The position numbers were made by a program, and so were the translations under genes. Positions 32,044-45,247 of a stretch of DNA of 64,000 nt are shown here, one piece after another. Position 1 is the first letter of the stretch. Each line of letters opens with the position of its first letter. This DNA comes from Notospermus geniculatus (lineage: Eukaryota; Nemertea; Pilidiophora; Heteronemertea; Lineidae), in contig NMRB01000253.1 of the NCBI GenBank assembly GCA_002633025.1, forward strand, positions 253,504 to 317,503. The letters are read 5' to 3'. A model generated the notes under the pieces. The model did not search any database, had not been told where the DNA came from, and saw only the letters and a program-made list of their open reading frames with translations.

Positions 32044-33423
32044 ATGAAGCCTGTCGTAGTTTTCCTGATTGTCTTGCTTGCCGCCACTGTGTGCATGGCT
32101 GGTAAAAAGAAGAAAAAACACCACCTTGACGCATCGCCTGTGGAGTTAGATCTCAGTAAGTTATAATGTACATGCAGCTTCATTGCCAGATATCCATTCG
32201 CTGATGATGTCATTATGGCGAGACATTCTTGACAAATCAGACGGCAGCACAGTCTTTGTAGCACATGCCAGGAACTCTGCTGCCATCTGCATTGTCAGGT
32301 GGTATCATTCCTGCATATTTTCTGTTCTTTCCTGACATTTGTGACCCGGCACGACAAAATGAGTCGGAATGCGCACATGAGAAGACCCAACATGTCCAAG
32401 GTGACACCAACGGTTCGCTGATTTCAGGATTGTCTGCCCATTGTGAAATTTGACTTGGTCGATTTCTGTGGTTGCTGTCTGGTTCCACCTTCAGTCTTCT
32501 TCTGTGCGACTTCCGACTCATTTTGCTGTGCCGTGTCACATTTATGTTCTGTTGCTGACATTTGGCCTTACTCAAAAATTATTTAATGACAAGGTCCACT
32601 GACTGATATAAATTGGTCTAGTTTGAACCAAATTCTCTTTTCTCTTGTACTAGCATTTCTGCTGAGGTTTCGGGAACTAGAACCTTTGGAGATAAAAGAA
32701 AAATAATCATTTCATCATTCAAAATTTAGTGGCAGTAGCTGCTGGGGGTAGACCCCGCCCAGGGTAGTGCTTATTAAGTTTAGTCATGGAGGCAAGTTCA
32801 CATATCATAATGACTGGATGTACCACTGAATGTTCCCCATTATCAAACATGTTAACAAGATTACAAACATGTATGAATTTTAGTATCATCTTCAATACTG
32901 TTTTGTCCATACATGAACAATGCGAGGTTGTTCTAAGCAGTATATATAATGTATTTTTCAGCCCGAGGGAAAGCGCCACCAGTGAGGAAACAACCATCGT
33001 AAGTACGGTACATGTATTGATACCCTGTGGAATCATGGAAACCCCATTTTATCCCCAAATTTAGCACTCGTAGGGGTTATGCTGCTAATTTGTTTGTTTT
33101 TGGACCTCAAGAAAAGTGACAGTCCACATGGTTAAATAGTTTTAAGAATATAAATTAAGTTAAATTAACTGCCAATCGAAGGCAGTTTCATATGCTGTAG
33201 GTTTATCCTTCTAACCAATTTTCTATGGGGCCTTTGAATTTTATCAGCCAATTTGGGGAGGAATGGATTTTCTACTAAAAATACAGTGTTCATTGATAAA
33301 TCTTGTGTTTTTTTCAGATGTATCCAAGCTGGCAAGGAATGCACACCCAAGGGGATCAAATGCTGCAAGGGCTTTGGATGCAAACGAAGGAAATCAGACC
33401 CCAAGAAATTCAAATGCAAATAA
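32044..33423 (+). CDS. Gene 4: divergent secreted cysteine-knot-type peptide precursor, 84 residues
   Basis: Coding exons 32044-32155 (acceptor 32037, donor 32156, phase 1), 32962-32998 (phase 2 after it) and 33318-33423 (stop TAA 33421-33423). The signal peptide matches its sisters except for a few residues. The propeptide has a run of five Lys after MAG, then HHLDASPV, and ends with RK then Gln-Pro-Ser. The 34-residue cysteine segment is spaced C-x6-C-x6-CC-x4-C-x11-C: loop 2 has lost two prolines and the last loop has grown from 4 to 11 residues, mostly Lys/Arg. By count there are twelve basic and two acidic residues. This is the most altered copy; the frame is intact and all splice sites are GT-AG. 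The promoter carries a large insertion, so expression may differ. Confidence 0.83.
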
Positions 33424-35099
33424 AAATGAAATCATTTACGTGATTCCGTGATGAAAAATCCAAATAACTCAGTATTGTCTTTATTTCTTGCTTTTATTTT
33501 TTTCATTTCCTGACTGAGATACCCCTCCTATACTGTGTTCCCCTCCCCACACTTTTCTAAGTGTGCTTGTTACACAAATTTATCCCTTGCCCTTGTTTGT
33601 CCACCTACGTACTATCAAACAAATTATCGGTACCTTGTGCAGATTTTCTTCCATGAGTATGGACCGTGGTACCAAATTCAACTCGAACGTCAGTATGTCT
33701 GTTCCTGCTTCTCTTACAGTTCTGAACTGGACAATCCTGCTTACTGCCCGAGGTCATCTTGCCAATCAGCTTAGTTATGTCCAATTCTCCTACAACACAG
33801 TGGCCTGGCCATTTCTCGAGTCAAAATCACCACCCCAGTGCAGAATTGAGGACTCAAGTCACAACTTCGTGATAATGTCATCTTCTTCCAACCTCCGCTT
33901 ATCTTCTGTAATACCCTGACGCTTCACTTGTTTGGTTAAATCAGTAATCTCTGTATATCTTTGGTCCATTGTCATTCAGGCCACCAGTCTGATTGACCAT
34001 GTCTGAATTATGCGACTTAGACTAGATTGAATGGAACATCTCTGATTGAGGTATGACAAACCATTGCTGGAGATGGTTCCAGTTGTGCTGGCCGCCACAT
34101 GAGAAATATTTTCTTGGAGCAAGTGTCTGTACTGATGATTTCCGGTATGTCCTTTGACTTGGCCTTGTTGGCGGACCCATACTTGACTTTTCTTAGTTAA
34201 TGCCTGCCTTGTACTTGGTGTACTTACCAGTTGGAGGTTGTGCAGCGGCTGTGCGTGGCCCTGTCGGCTGTCGTAGCCCAGCTATACCTTGCCTTCATGA
34301 TGCAGGACGTCCTGATGTAATCACTTGCATGGTCATATCCTATCAGAAAATGTCTCTGCCACGGGACAAGGAGGAATGAAACCCTCATTGGCCTTGTCTG
34401 TGAAGCTCATATTGGCCAAGTTGTCAATCAACTTCCAAGTCATATAATTGGCAAATGTTGATTGTTACAGCTTCCATGTTCCTACATCTTTCTACTTGAC
34501 TGAACTAATGACTTGATTTGTATAATTTGGCTCTGTCCTCACCCTCAATATCCCTCAAGTGACCACCACGCATATTTACCCCACCAGTTGGTCAGAAAGT
34601 CCCCACTAATGACTTATATACAAGTATTGCACTCTACAGTGGCCAATATCCCTAATGGTTTACCCTCTCTAAAAAATCCATGGACAGTAATGTCCAGTGC
34701 TCACATTTAGTGACCCAGGGGCCTACCTAAGTGTCATTCTTATTCATCCCTAGTTGGCCATCATTCTGGTGCCTCAATCTTTACTGAGCCCATTAATCCT
34801 TCCATCTGATGAAACCATGCCTTATTTAGTTCGCCTTGTTGATTACATATTGTATGAAACATGTTCACTCACCAATGGCAATGCGCGGTTGCAAGGTCAG
34901 ATTTAATTGGATGATTTTTTTATCCCCTGCTGATTGATTCATGGAATTATATTAGAAATAATTGCAATGTCCATTGGGATGCTTTGTTATAATTCAGGTG
35001 ATAGAATGCGTTCACTGGCCGATCCGTTGACCTTCCAGGTTTTACAATCAGAGCCATTTCTTTTGATCCAACTGTCCATCAGCTGTGATTGTGAGATCC
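33424..35099. other. Unassigned stretch downstream of the cluster
   Basis: No further copy of the peptide exons, no RNA gene and no clear inverted repeat. Frames at 33535-33919 have no recognisable domain. Confidence 0.5.
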
Positions 35100-35103
35100 T
35101 TAA

Positions 35104-35342
35104 AAGAGCTCGACGTCCAAGTTGTAAACAAACTGGTTTGTTTACAAACAGTGGCCAGCAAATTAGTTTTATTCCTTCGTGAAGGTGGCAGCACCAGTAG
35201 CGCCCCGTGGTGCCCGGTCCAATGCAACTCACTCACGATATTCACGTCAGTACATATCACCGACAATAGGTGGCAGCACCGCAGGCATCGCGTGGATAGA
35301 GAACCAGTGAGTGAGTGTTTACAACTTGGACGTCCAGCTCCT
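35104..35342. mobile_element. TTAA-flanked MITE of about 239 bp
   Basis: TTAA stands at 35100-35103 and 35343-35346. The ends aagagctcgacgtccaagtt and aacttggacgtccagctcct are inverted copies, continuing to gtaaac. TTAA targets are used by piggyBac and Kolobok elements. Frames of 117-135 codons across it are incidental. Confidence 0.82.
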
Positions 35343-35346
35343 TTAA

Positions 35347-37536
35347 CCAACGCTGCAGCTTGTTCATGGCCTTCTTCGAAACTTGCAATTGGTCTATTAC
35401 TACTGATGTGTACTGATGCATTACTTCGTGGTCTATAGAAATTTAGCATCTTCAAATAGCATTATCTGTTACTGTCCGCTTTACATCCCCCACTGCCCAT
35501 CATGGTACATCAAATACCAAAATAGTAGTTATGAAAACGAATGGGTTTCTTATCAACAATACGTATCGAGATCGTGGCAATTATGCTCAATCTGATTGGG
35601 CAGCTATGAAGGAAAAAACAAATATGACCATCTCGATAAGATTTGGTGAGGAATTGAATTCTACGAGAAGCGAGAATGATGAATGGTGGAGAAAGCCGTG
35701 CGGCACCGATGAGACAAGATGAGAATCTGCTGAGATAGCGGGACACTGTTGTGATAGAATAGATGACTTTGTGGGCCGCTACGGTGTAATCTGGCTTCAG
35801 TGCTCGCCCGTAATGAAATTGCCTCTCAAATTAATTGCAATGATTATGCAATGGTATTAATGAGGTGGATGTCAATTAATAGAGTGGGGCTCAAGTCCAA
35901 AACTTGGCACTGGGAAAGTGGTAGCAATTATGGAATTGCATAATGAGACGTGATATGTAGGTCCGGGGGTGTGTTCGGGTAAGATTGGTATTGATCTGGT
36001 CTGCACCAGGGGAACAGAATGCCATCACCATTGCTGTGTTGTCAGATTAATTTGGACAGTCTGTGCACACCCGCCCGTATGCATCGGTCAACCCAATGCT
36101 GTTACATAAAAACTGATACTGGTACTGTATTTTTGGTAAAACGTAAACTGTTTGTGCATGTCAGCCTGATGATTGGTCTGTTCAGAATGTCACTGTAATG
36201 TTCAGCAAATATGACATGTGATATTTGCATTCTCTGATATACAGCATTCTTCAGTTTTGTCATTTGGATTGGAATTTGATGTAAACCACAAGTTGTCTCT
36301 GATGTATATTTGAATTTGGCTGATGTTTGCAGTGGGCTTGAGTGAAAATTACTGAGCAAGCAGTAGGATGGTCAGATTGTGAAAGTCAACTCTTGGTATA
36401 TTTTTCATTCCTGGGCCATGTTTCAGTATATTTGTCAATCTGGGGTCAACAATGTGTGTACATATAATTATTAGATTGGTATCTATCTGTATCACAGCAA
36501 CTTCCTGCACATCTATTCATGCGCTTGGTGTTGCCATTTGGTAATGAAGTCAAATACCATGAAGATCTGGCTCCAGCTTTCAGTCTAAAGCTCATACTCC
36601 TGCGCTTTCTGGACAGAGCTGTCAATAAAATACCAAAGAACCAATTCTGGGAAGATTGGGCGAGATGTGGAGCCAGCAGTAAGTCACCAGTAGAAAAAGA
36701 TATTACGATCACCATGATTACTTGATGAAAAATCTGCCTTGGTTCCCAGGTGAGCTCATGGTTCCTGGTCCATTTGATCTGATGGTCCCGGTATTTCTTC
36801 TGATGCAGATATCCATTTGTTAACAGTTCCTGTCATCTTGGGTCATAAGAGATCCGCCGCTCAAAAAGTAATTCTATGGATTTTCTCTCTACGAACATAA
36901 ACGTATTGGGAAAAAACTTGTGAAGCAGATGAGAATAAATAAATGAAGATGACTGAACAAATACAGGGTGAAATTGACATTGACAAAGGATCTCGATTGA
37001 AATATTGGAGTGTCGGCTTATTTTATACAATGTTTTCATTGCTGATTGGGAAACTATTAGAATTTCACTTCAGGCTAAGTGGGCTTTTGATTATGCATAG
37101 ACTCCCTGCTTTATGCACGTGGTTTTGGAACTGCCATTGGTTCTACTTGAGGTACACTTGTGGAATCGCTTGTACATTTCATCCATGTCTTCAATTCAGT
37201 GTGTATGAAGTCTCAGTCAATACCACATGGAATGAACTACAGTCAACAGCTTCTGTCAATATTAGCGGACGGACTGAAAAGAGAACTATTAAGAACATGG
37301 GAATTTAGTCATATTTCTAAAGCTTCCTCGTGCAGCAGGCAAAGATGGAAGTTCTCTTCAAAAACTACTTGAACCTTTTCAGGATAGTAGGAGGCAGTCA
37401 GCTCTAGTCTGTTAGTGGGCATTTACTACATGGCTAAGGTGCAAATGTTAGGGGACATGGTTCAAAAAGTATCAACTGTGCGATGAATGTTACAAATGCC
37501 CTTCCCCCTCCAATGATAAAGCTCATTTAGGTGTTA
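35347..37536. other. Unassigned non-coding stretch
   Basis: No supported exon or repeat. The frames at 36446-36725 on both strands were read and not recognised. Confidence 0.45.
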
Positions 37537-37863
37537 GGCCAAAAAAATAAAGTATTTGTTTCTTGTCCGTGCCCGCGTCATTCCCAGACCCTCCGCATCG
37601 AAATTTTTTTTTCACCAATTTCAAATTTTCCCACTTTGCTTACGCAGCAGCGCCTTCTATGCAATGCAGAGAAATGCTTCATCACTTGAAATCATCTTTA
37701 TTTTTCATGAAATCTGTGCTTTTAACATGTAGAGAGATAGTTTGCTGGAGTTATTTCCCCCATCCAAGAAGAAAACGTAAAAAAAATTATTTGAAAATAA
37801 AAAAAAAATTTGCATGCCTGCTGAGTTGCTGGACAAGAAACAGACAATATATATTTTTTGGCC
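37537..37863. mobile_element. PIF/Harbinger-type MITE, second copy of the 26668 family
   Basis: tta flanks both sides (37534-37536, 37864-37866). Ends ggccaaaaaaataaag... and ...tattttttggcc are inverted copies with tttcttgtcc inside. It matches 26668-26990 through most of its length (gaaatcatctttatttttca, gctgagttgctggacaagaa). Confidence 0.87.
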
Positions 37864-37866
37864 TTA

Positions 37867-39311
37867 TCCTTGTCTCAAAGCAATATCTGAGTTTTGAATC
37901 CACATAGGTATTAGGTTCCCAAAAAGTAAAGCCGTGCCTTTTGTCATGATGAGAAAAGTTCCCTTGGGGGCACTGTTGGTACTGATGGTAAGCTGCTATA
38001 TGATGTACTGTTTGGGGTACGCTAGTTGGTACCAGACGAGGAAAACAAAAATTTGTAGTATTGTATATCAATTATGCAGTATAGTATCCAGCTTGGTCAA
38101 TGTATTACACACTTGGTGTTCTGAAATTAAATCCTCTGAGTATTGCTGATGTTATTAAGTTGTTTACCCATTCACCAAATGCCAGTGTGTTTTTTCAGAA
38201 ACTGGCCGAAACTAGAGACTCATTAATAATCTGGTAAGCAGTTTGTGGATGGAATATATGACAGCTCCCATCGGTGCATGGTATTTAAACAGGGGTCCTG
38301 AACAAGCATCCCTTTAATAGTCTGGCAACCAAGCTATAACTCAAGTTGAAGTGGGCTATTTTCAGTGTGGTATACAAGATGCATAACTTCTGGTGAACAT
38401 TAGTAACCATTATGGCAAAATCAGGTCCCAAATCCACCATAGCACTGGTATTTTTGTCTCAACTATGGTGGTAAGCACCTCTTGACTTACTCAACTTCAG
38501 CATTTTGGAATGCAGGCCACTTGCCTGCCTGCCAATCTTTTTCCCCAGTGGAAAACTTATTTCACTGACTAGTCTACGGAGAGAGGTCAGTCTCATCAAC
38601 AGATTGTGATAGGTCTTCTTTCGGATCTTTACAACGTTTGTTGCTTGAACTTCTGTAAACCACCCATTGCTTCATGTCATTGGTGAATACTCTGCCAGTG
38701 TAAGAGATTGCCTTCATCAACTGATCTACACCACAGGTAAAAATTCTTCCACCAATAGGATTCAACTCCGGATGCCAGCTAGCAGAACTGGAAACTTCCC
38801 CGCACTCTTCAAAGAAAATCATTGGAGATCACTTGCCCACGTAACGTGTCACCCGTTACGACTAAAACTTATCGCATCAATCCACCGAGAGCATTCAGGT
38901 CTCGACAACAGCTAGCGGTACTCTCTAATCATCGCTAGTGTAGCGGAATGCTAGGGTGTGGTACATCCTGTGATCGTCTTAATGCCCCTCTCCCATCTCC
39001 AGAGGCATTGCGCTAACGATTGATTTCACTAACGTGCTATTGATCTCACGATTGTCTTCGCTGTGTTTTTTTCCCGCACCTGAATAGTTACCTTCGATTT
39101 GTTAGATTCGCTGGATATTCAGACTCTTGCCGATTGCAGTGTTGGATCGGATTTTGTTGCACAGGATATTTGAGAGGTAGGATCTTCTTCTATGATGTGA
39201 TAGATGTTGTGGAAGCGCTCTGATGAACTTGTTGCATGATATTGAAGTCATGTGAAGCTTTTAACCCCCTGTAGAGATATGGCAACCTCTGCTGACATGA
39301 AAATAGGAAAA
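37867..39311. other. Unassigned non-coding stretch
   Basis: No supported feature was recognised on either strand. Confidence 0.45.
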
Positions 39312-39313
39312 TA

Positions 39314-39705
39314 GAGAGGTTGTGCAGCCGCCGACTCCGACTTCAACTACGAGAATGAATTGCACTCCGCTATGGACATCCTTGATAAAAAAGATTTGAT
39401 AGAAGTTTTCAATTCGTCAAACACCATAAATTGAAGGCAGAAAAATTTGGCCTTATAAATCGGAAGTGCGGATAAATAATGAATATTGAAGTCGTAATCC
39501 TAGTCATTATGACTTGAAACATGACTATAATATTTGCGATTTACGTGCACTTCCGATTACGAGTCAAAATTACTCTGCCACAAAGTTATGGCGTTTTACG
39601 ATTTGCAAACGTCTATCAAATCGTTTTTATCAAGGATATCTACAGCGGACTACAATTCATTCTGATAGTTGAAGGAGTCGGAGTCGGAAAGCTGCGCAAC
39701 CTCTC
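39314..39705. mobile_element. TA-flanked long snapback element of about 392 bp
   Basis: TA at 39312-39313 and 39706-39707. The left arm gagaggttgtgcagc...cgactccgac is answered by gtcggagtcg...gctgcgcaacctctc. The match extends inward through gaatgaattg, atccttgataaaaa and gatttgatag blocks, so most of the element can fold back. No transposase frame. Confidence 0.8.
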
Positions 39706-39707
39706 TA

Positions 39708-42700
39708 ATATCTAACCCTGTCACGAATTATTTTTCATTTTTGGGTCAGTGCTTGCAGATCTGTCACTAGGCTCTGTCTTGTCTTCTGAAAACGTGTGCA
39801 CATTCTGAAGACGATCTCCAATATCGGCATGCAGAGAACCACTTTCACCCACACATTTACTTCTAATAGAGTGCCCATCGCAATGTATTGAGTAAATGAT
39901 CAGCATCAATTGATCACCATTTTTTGCAAAATAATGATCAAAGCGGCATCAATAGAGGACTTATTGATCATTTTGTTATTTACCTGTCTTTACCTGTGAT
40001 TATTTACCTTTGATTCAGCAGATGCTCAGTTATTCAGATCCGACAATGACATTTAATTGTTGTATTGCTGTATGAAATCGTGTCGTATGCCTGAGGTTGT
40101 TTATTTCCATTGGAAGGAGACTGTGGAAGGTTGAATCCAATAAATCTTTCAAATTTTCCTGGAGTTCCCAACAGAGTAACTTTTAAGACTTACAATGAAA
40201 GGTGTTTATTTGAATACAATATGAACTCTTTAGAATAGATGTGTATCTGTAAATAATGCAGTGCAGAGAAAATCAGAAAAGGAGGGAAGTTTTTAAGATT
40301 TACTTTCTCTTCATAGAAATGGTCCTGAAAGTTCGAAGTAATTCCAACAGCAAGCTTTGGGATGGAAGGATTTTGACCTGGTGTTGAATCATAACCTTAG
40401 GGGTGACAGGTGCCAGTGTTCCCACTACACCACCCTGGCAGCTGTTTGCTTAATGAGGCTATCATTGATTCAAAAATCTCCCCTTTGAGAACTCTTCTCA
40501 GAAAATTTCTGGTTTCGGGCAGTGCCGTTCATCAGAGTTGCGATTCTGATGGCTAGTTACCATTCCGTTTTCATGCCATCACACATTCCCCAGATCCGGC
40601 AGGTTTATGATGTCAGACATAACAACCATCATAATTTTCCTCGAACGATTGCTGTACCTGATACATGTCTATAATTCGAAACTCGACATCATAATGCGGA
40701 CACACTTTCATTGAAATTTTGCCGTGTAATTTGAGGTATCTCTAATCTTTGATGTTGTAATCTGTTTCATATATCTCAGATTTTCCCCGAGTGAGATGAT
40801 GACACATGTCAAATTATTGCTGCAATTGAAGGTTTGTTTCCATAGAACACTCGTAAAAAATTCATTTGACATACTACAACCATGTCTTATTTCATCTTCG
40901 GCTAAACCTTGGAACCTTTTACGACCAATCATGTCATCCCAAACTTGGAAGGATCTTCTAACATAGATTTTAACTACATGCAACATGTTATATTGGAAAA
41001 TAATTCTTCGAAGAAAATTTCACCGATTCACCGTTTTCAAAATCCGATAAGATGATTATAAAGATGTGACAAAGCTTCTTTTGATATGAACTTGAGTAAG
41101 CCAAGCGGACAGCTCTTGTGTCTCTTTGAGATGATTATTAATCATTACTGTGTGATTGGCTCCTCTGCGAGAGTGTTCTCGTGCTTCCTCAAAGAGGAAG
41201 TGGTTGGCGTGAAATTTGAGGCCGGAGATTGAAGAACTTATCGAGAGACGAGTTGGTTGAGTAGTTCATCTGGACTTCCCATTGATCCTGCCTTCAAGAA
41301 GAATTTAAAATTTCGAAAAATATGGCCCAGATGTAACAGGTGTTTGTAATAGCACTCAGTGGTCAACAAGTGCATTGATGACTCCTGGGCATGGAAGCAC
41401 GTAAGAAATAGCCATGGTAACCTCCCAGAAAAACTTGGGCTTTAAATCATGCCTATCCCTTTATGGGTTAAAATGCACAGGCAAAGCTTCTTTCGGAGAT
41501 CAAAGGCAGAACCGGTGCAGAGAACCATAGGATTTCGCTAGAGAAGATTACAAATAATTACTGGGGAATATAGGATCAGTATTGGAACATTGGCTGTTTT
41601 CAGAGTACCTCAAAAAGGATTTGCATCTGATATGGCAAAAGTGGAACCATTATGTGTAATTTTTCTGACCGTATAGGAAGAAATGATAATGACTGTTATC
41701 ATCTCAAAGACTTCGCAGTCAGCGTTTCCAATGATTCTTTTGATTCGGTGTAATTTGTGTCAATGTTGTGTAATTGTACTGTGGTGCTCTTTCAGACATT
41801 TTTTCTTCAACACGACCTCGCCTCTCTACGGAAGTATCCCTTTATATAGACACCTATATCAGTCTGTCAGATTATTGGCACCTGCAATGACTGGAGTCAG
41901 TCTGGGAACACTTTTCCGTGAGCCTCATTTGTATTCCTTATGTGACAAAGTAGGGAACTAGGTGAGACAAAACACACTTAACTTTTAAGCGAGTGTTTTA
42001 ATTGCGACTGAAACGAAAGCCAATATTTCATTCAGAATTTTCTTTTTCGCATCCTTTGTTTTCCGTACAAACATAAAAGCCATTTCACAACAGCTATTAG
42101 GTATAATTTACATTTATTTGAACTTCATTATTGAGCAGCCCTAAGAACACTTATTGCATTGTAATACAATACTAACTCAATATCAAAGAAGTTGCCAGGC
42201 AAATGGAGTTGTAATTCCCATTCAGTTAGTAGGGTAATAGTTGTAAATAGCTGGGCGGGCTGTTTGGTGACTTGGTAATGGTATTGAGAAAAACTTCCCA
42301 ATTATTTGAAATGATGCTATACTTGCTCTATATGCCGGCAGCAGTGGAATTTCAGTGTTGTCAATTTCAATTTGAATTTTGTTGGATATTGGATCCCCTA
42401 GGCAACGGCCTTTTGTTTTAGGGATCCAATATTAAGCATTATTATGTGCCAGACAGTTCAGGCTTCTATGCAGTAGTTGAAGCTACCATCTCTATTCCAA
42501 GCATTCATGCCGATTCTATTTGAAATTGCTGACCATGTCTTTAATCATCTCAGCCTCTCTTGAGGCTCTCCCATGGCGTCTATTTGCTGTGTGTAGCCCA
42601 ATACTGCATTGTGTACATTCTAGCATTTCCACTCAATAACAATCATGGTGAAAGCAACTGCAAAACTCTTACTTTAATCTAGGAAACATCATCATATTTC

Positions 42701-42875
42701 AGTGCTGAGGTTCTAATCACTCAAACTGATGAGATAAAGTTTGTCTATGATATTGCCATTTCGTTAATGTAAAAGGTTTCAGTTGATTAGACTCTAGTTC
42801 CAGTAACACACCTTAGTAAAACCCTTATAGATAGACATGGGTTGCTTATAAGCATGAGATTCACGCATTTGATTG
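39708..42875. other. Unassigned non-coding stretch
   Basis: One small hairpin (atattggatccc / gggatccaatat, about 42388-42434). No exon, RNA gene or MITE was recognised in the rest. Confidence 0.45.
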
Positions 42876-43236
42876 GGGTTGGTTCTAAACCTGGCACTGG
42901 CGCGCTGGCACTGGCACTGGCAGTGGTATCATATTATGGCCAGAAATCATGAAAAAAATTTATATATACGTAACAGTTATTATTTTGGAAGATAATAGGG
43001 CCAACCAGTTTAACATGGATCAATTTTGTTGAAAAAGAAACTAAAATTTTTTTTCTTATTTTTTTAGATTTTTCAATATAATTGACCCCTGTTAAACTGG
43101 TTGGCCCTGTTATCTTATTATCTTCCAAAATAATAACTGTTGGGTAAATATACCATTTTTCATGATTTCTGACCATAATATGATGCCAGTGCCAGTGCCA
43201 GTGCCAGCGTGCCAGTGCCAGGTTTAGAACCAACCC
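42876..43236. repeat. 361-bp long hairpin with tggcac subterminal repeats
   Basis: Arms of about 150 bp: gggttggttctaaacctggc followed by tggcac/tggcag repeats, a block ending gaaatcatgaaaaa, and ataacagttattattttgg-like and ggccaaccagtttaaca blocks, all answered in inverted order on the right. The A/T-rich loop is about 60 bp. No target duplication was identified. Copy number of the tggcac words differs between arms. Could be a MITE or a source of double-stranded RNA. Confidence 0.85.
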
Positions 43237-45061
43237 TGCTCCTCCCGTGCTCCTCCAACATCATCACATCAAAAGTGTCAGTGTCAGGACTTTGATTCGA
43301 AGGTATCAACAGCCTGTTGGTCAGCAATGCCGACCATCACCAACACCAACACCAACAGGAGAAGCTGCTGTAACTTACACGTGCGATTTTTGTGTTTTTA
43401 TGTTGTGATCAAACATGCCAAACGTCCTGACAGTGTGCATTTGATTGATTCACTCCATATATAAAGTGCAGTGTCAGTGGGCGGGCAGTATGCTTATATG
43501 AGCCCTGGACATGAATGAACTCCTGAGTCCACAAGGCCCGTTGCTCAATCGGCGATAAGTTAACATAGCGTTATGTCTTGCATTAAATCTTCACGCCAGT
43601 TGCGTTGCTGAAGAAGGGTTTAACGCCAGCGTTAGCTAATGGCTAACTANCCGATGGTGGCCCCCTCAACCCAACGGACGTGGCGACGCCCCTGTATACT
43701 CCATGCTGACTCTGGTGATAGCCATTTCACTTATTCTGCCATAGACAAATTGTTATTGCTGTAGCATGCGAGTGGCATTTTATAGTTGGTCCTAGGGTAG
43801 CAATCTATGTGGCAACCTGGAGGATGACCAGAGCTCAGCACCATCATTCTGTTAATCTATTGCTTACCGAGGTTTTCCACCATGTTTTGGGTAGTAAAGA
43901 AGGTTGTATGCAGTGTAAATTCGGTTCTCAGATCTCTTGCATGGATGTCATTGGAGACACCAAGCAGCAGTCACAAAAATCAGCAGTACAACAACATTGC
44001 TTGGTGTTATATCGATATCGCTAAAATTACCTACATGATCTTACTGTTTTGCTGGTCCTGACAGTCACAATACACCTAAGCTTCTTCTGTTGAATCTACA
44101 GGTTATGGTTTCTCGCATGGCAAAAATGTGCAAAAATAAAGAGAAAGTTCATGCTGTTTTGAGCACCAACAAATTCTTACACCAACACAGCAAAACCAAA
44201 TATTCTTGTCTCTGCTCCTCGAAAAAGATGATGCTCTACATTTCATCGGATTCAAATAAATGTCTCGGTATCATTGGGTATATGTGTTGTTCAGTTCCAT
44301 TGATTCCGAAATCTTGTCACTCCGCCAGAATGTCCTTGAGAACTAGATGCAAGGAGATATTGAATTCAGATATGTCATGCAATTGCACCCTTGAGGATAG
44401 AGAGTAAGATACCAACGTGAGTTACTGCCATAATTATGTTCTTGAAGATTATTGCCATAGCCATAGGTTCACCAAGCGCGGTATCATACTTTGACCTATC
44501 AGTATGTACACAGTTCTGAGTTTGACAAAGAAAACAGTCTCCAATGATAATGAATGTAGAGGTGCCCTCAACAACATCTACTTCAACCTAAGTACTCCAT
44601 CTATCATCAATACATGTTGCGCCTAGTCTACAAAAGAGCTTCTGATGATACTTCTGACACTATCCTTGAGAGAGCGAAACATCTGCGTAGCGCCGTGGCA
44701 AAAATGACCTTGGGTACAATTGGAAGATTGGAATCAAATTCATATCCATCTTGTTCTTGTCTTGAGGGCTGTCGCACGCTTCTGTTGAATCTCAAAGCGG
44801 TGGGGTTGGTACTAATCGCAGTTCAGGGAATGGACCAATTATTGATTTTGACACTTCTGTATTGTGTGGTGTGTGAGTCATTTTATATTGGTCAGTACCT
44901 TGAACAGATGGTCACTCTTCTGTTGCCATTGTAAGAGAGTGAAACTTGAGATGAAGTAGCTCCGACAACAAGGGGATGTTTGGGTTAGCCAGAAAGGTGA
45001 TACCAAGTAGTTTGTTGTGAGCTGGTAGTGGTAGTGACTGCTAAAGTGTATTGTCGATGTA
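43237..45061. other. Unassigned stretch with a single-N join at 43650
   Basis: Unlike the other two single-N joins, no duplication flanks this one. Frames of up to 106 codons (44090-44407, 44614-44934) have no recognisable domain. Confidence 0.45.
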
Positions 45062-45066
45062 GACAG

Positions 45067-45242
45067 CAGGAGCGGATCCAGAATCATGGGAAAGAGGGGG
45101 CACAGCCAGCGCACATCGTGGAAAACCTCGGTCAAATTTTAACATCTTTTCAAAATTTCGAAACTTCCCGGTCAGTTTTAAAGATTTTCCACAAAATAGT
45201 GGGGGCACGGGCCGGGTGTGCCCCCCCTTGGATCCACGCCTG
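45067..45242. mobile_element. MITE, caggNgcggatcc family, 5-bp target duplication
   Basis: Ends caggagcggatcc and ggatccacgcctg are inverted copies; gacag flanks both sides (45062-45066, 45243-45247). The interior is nearly identical to 47971-48141. Confidence 0.92.
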
Positions 45243-45247
45243 GACAG

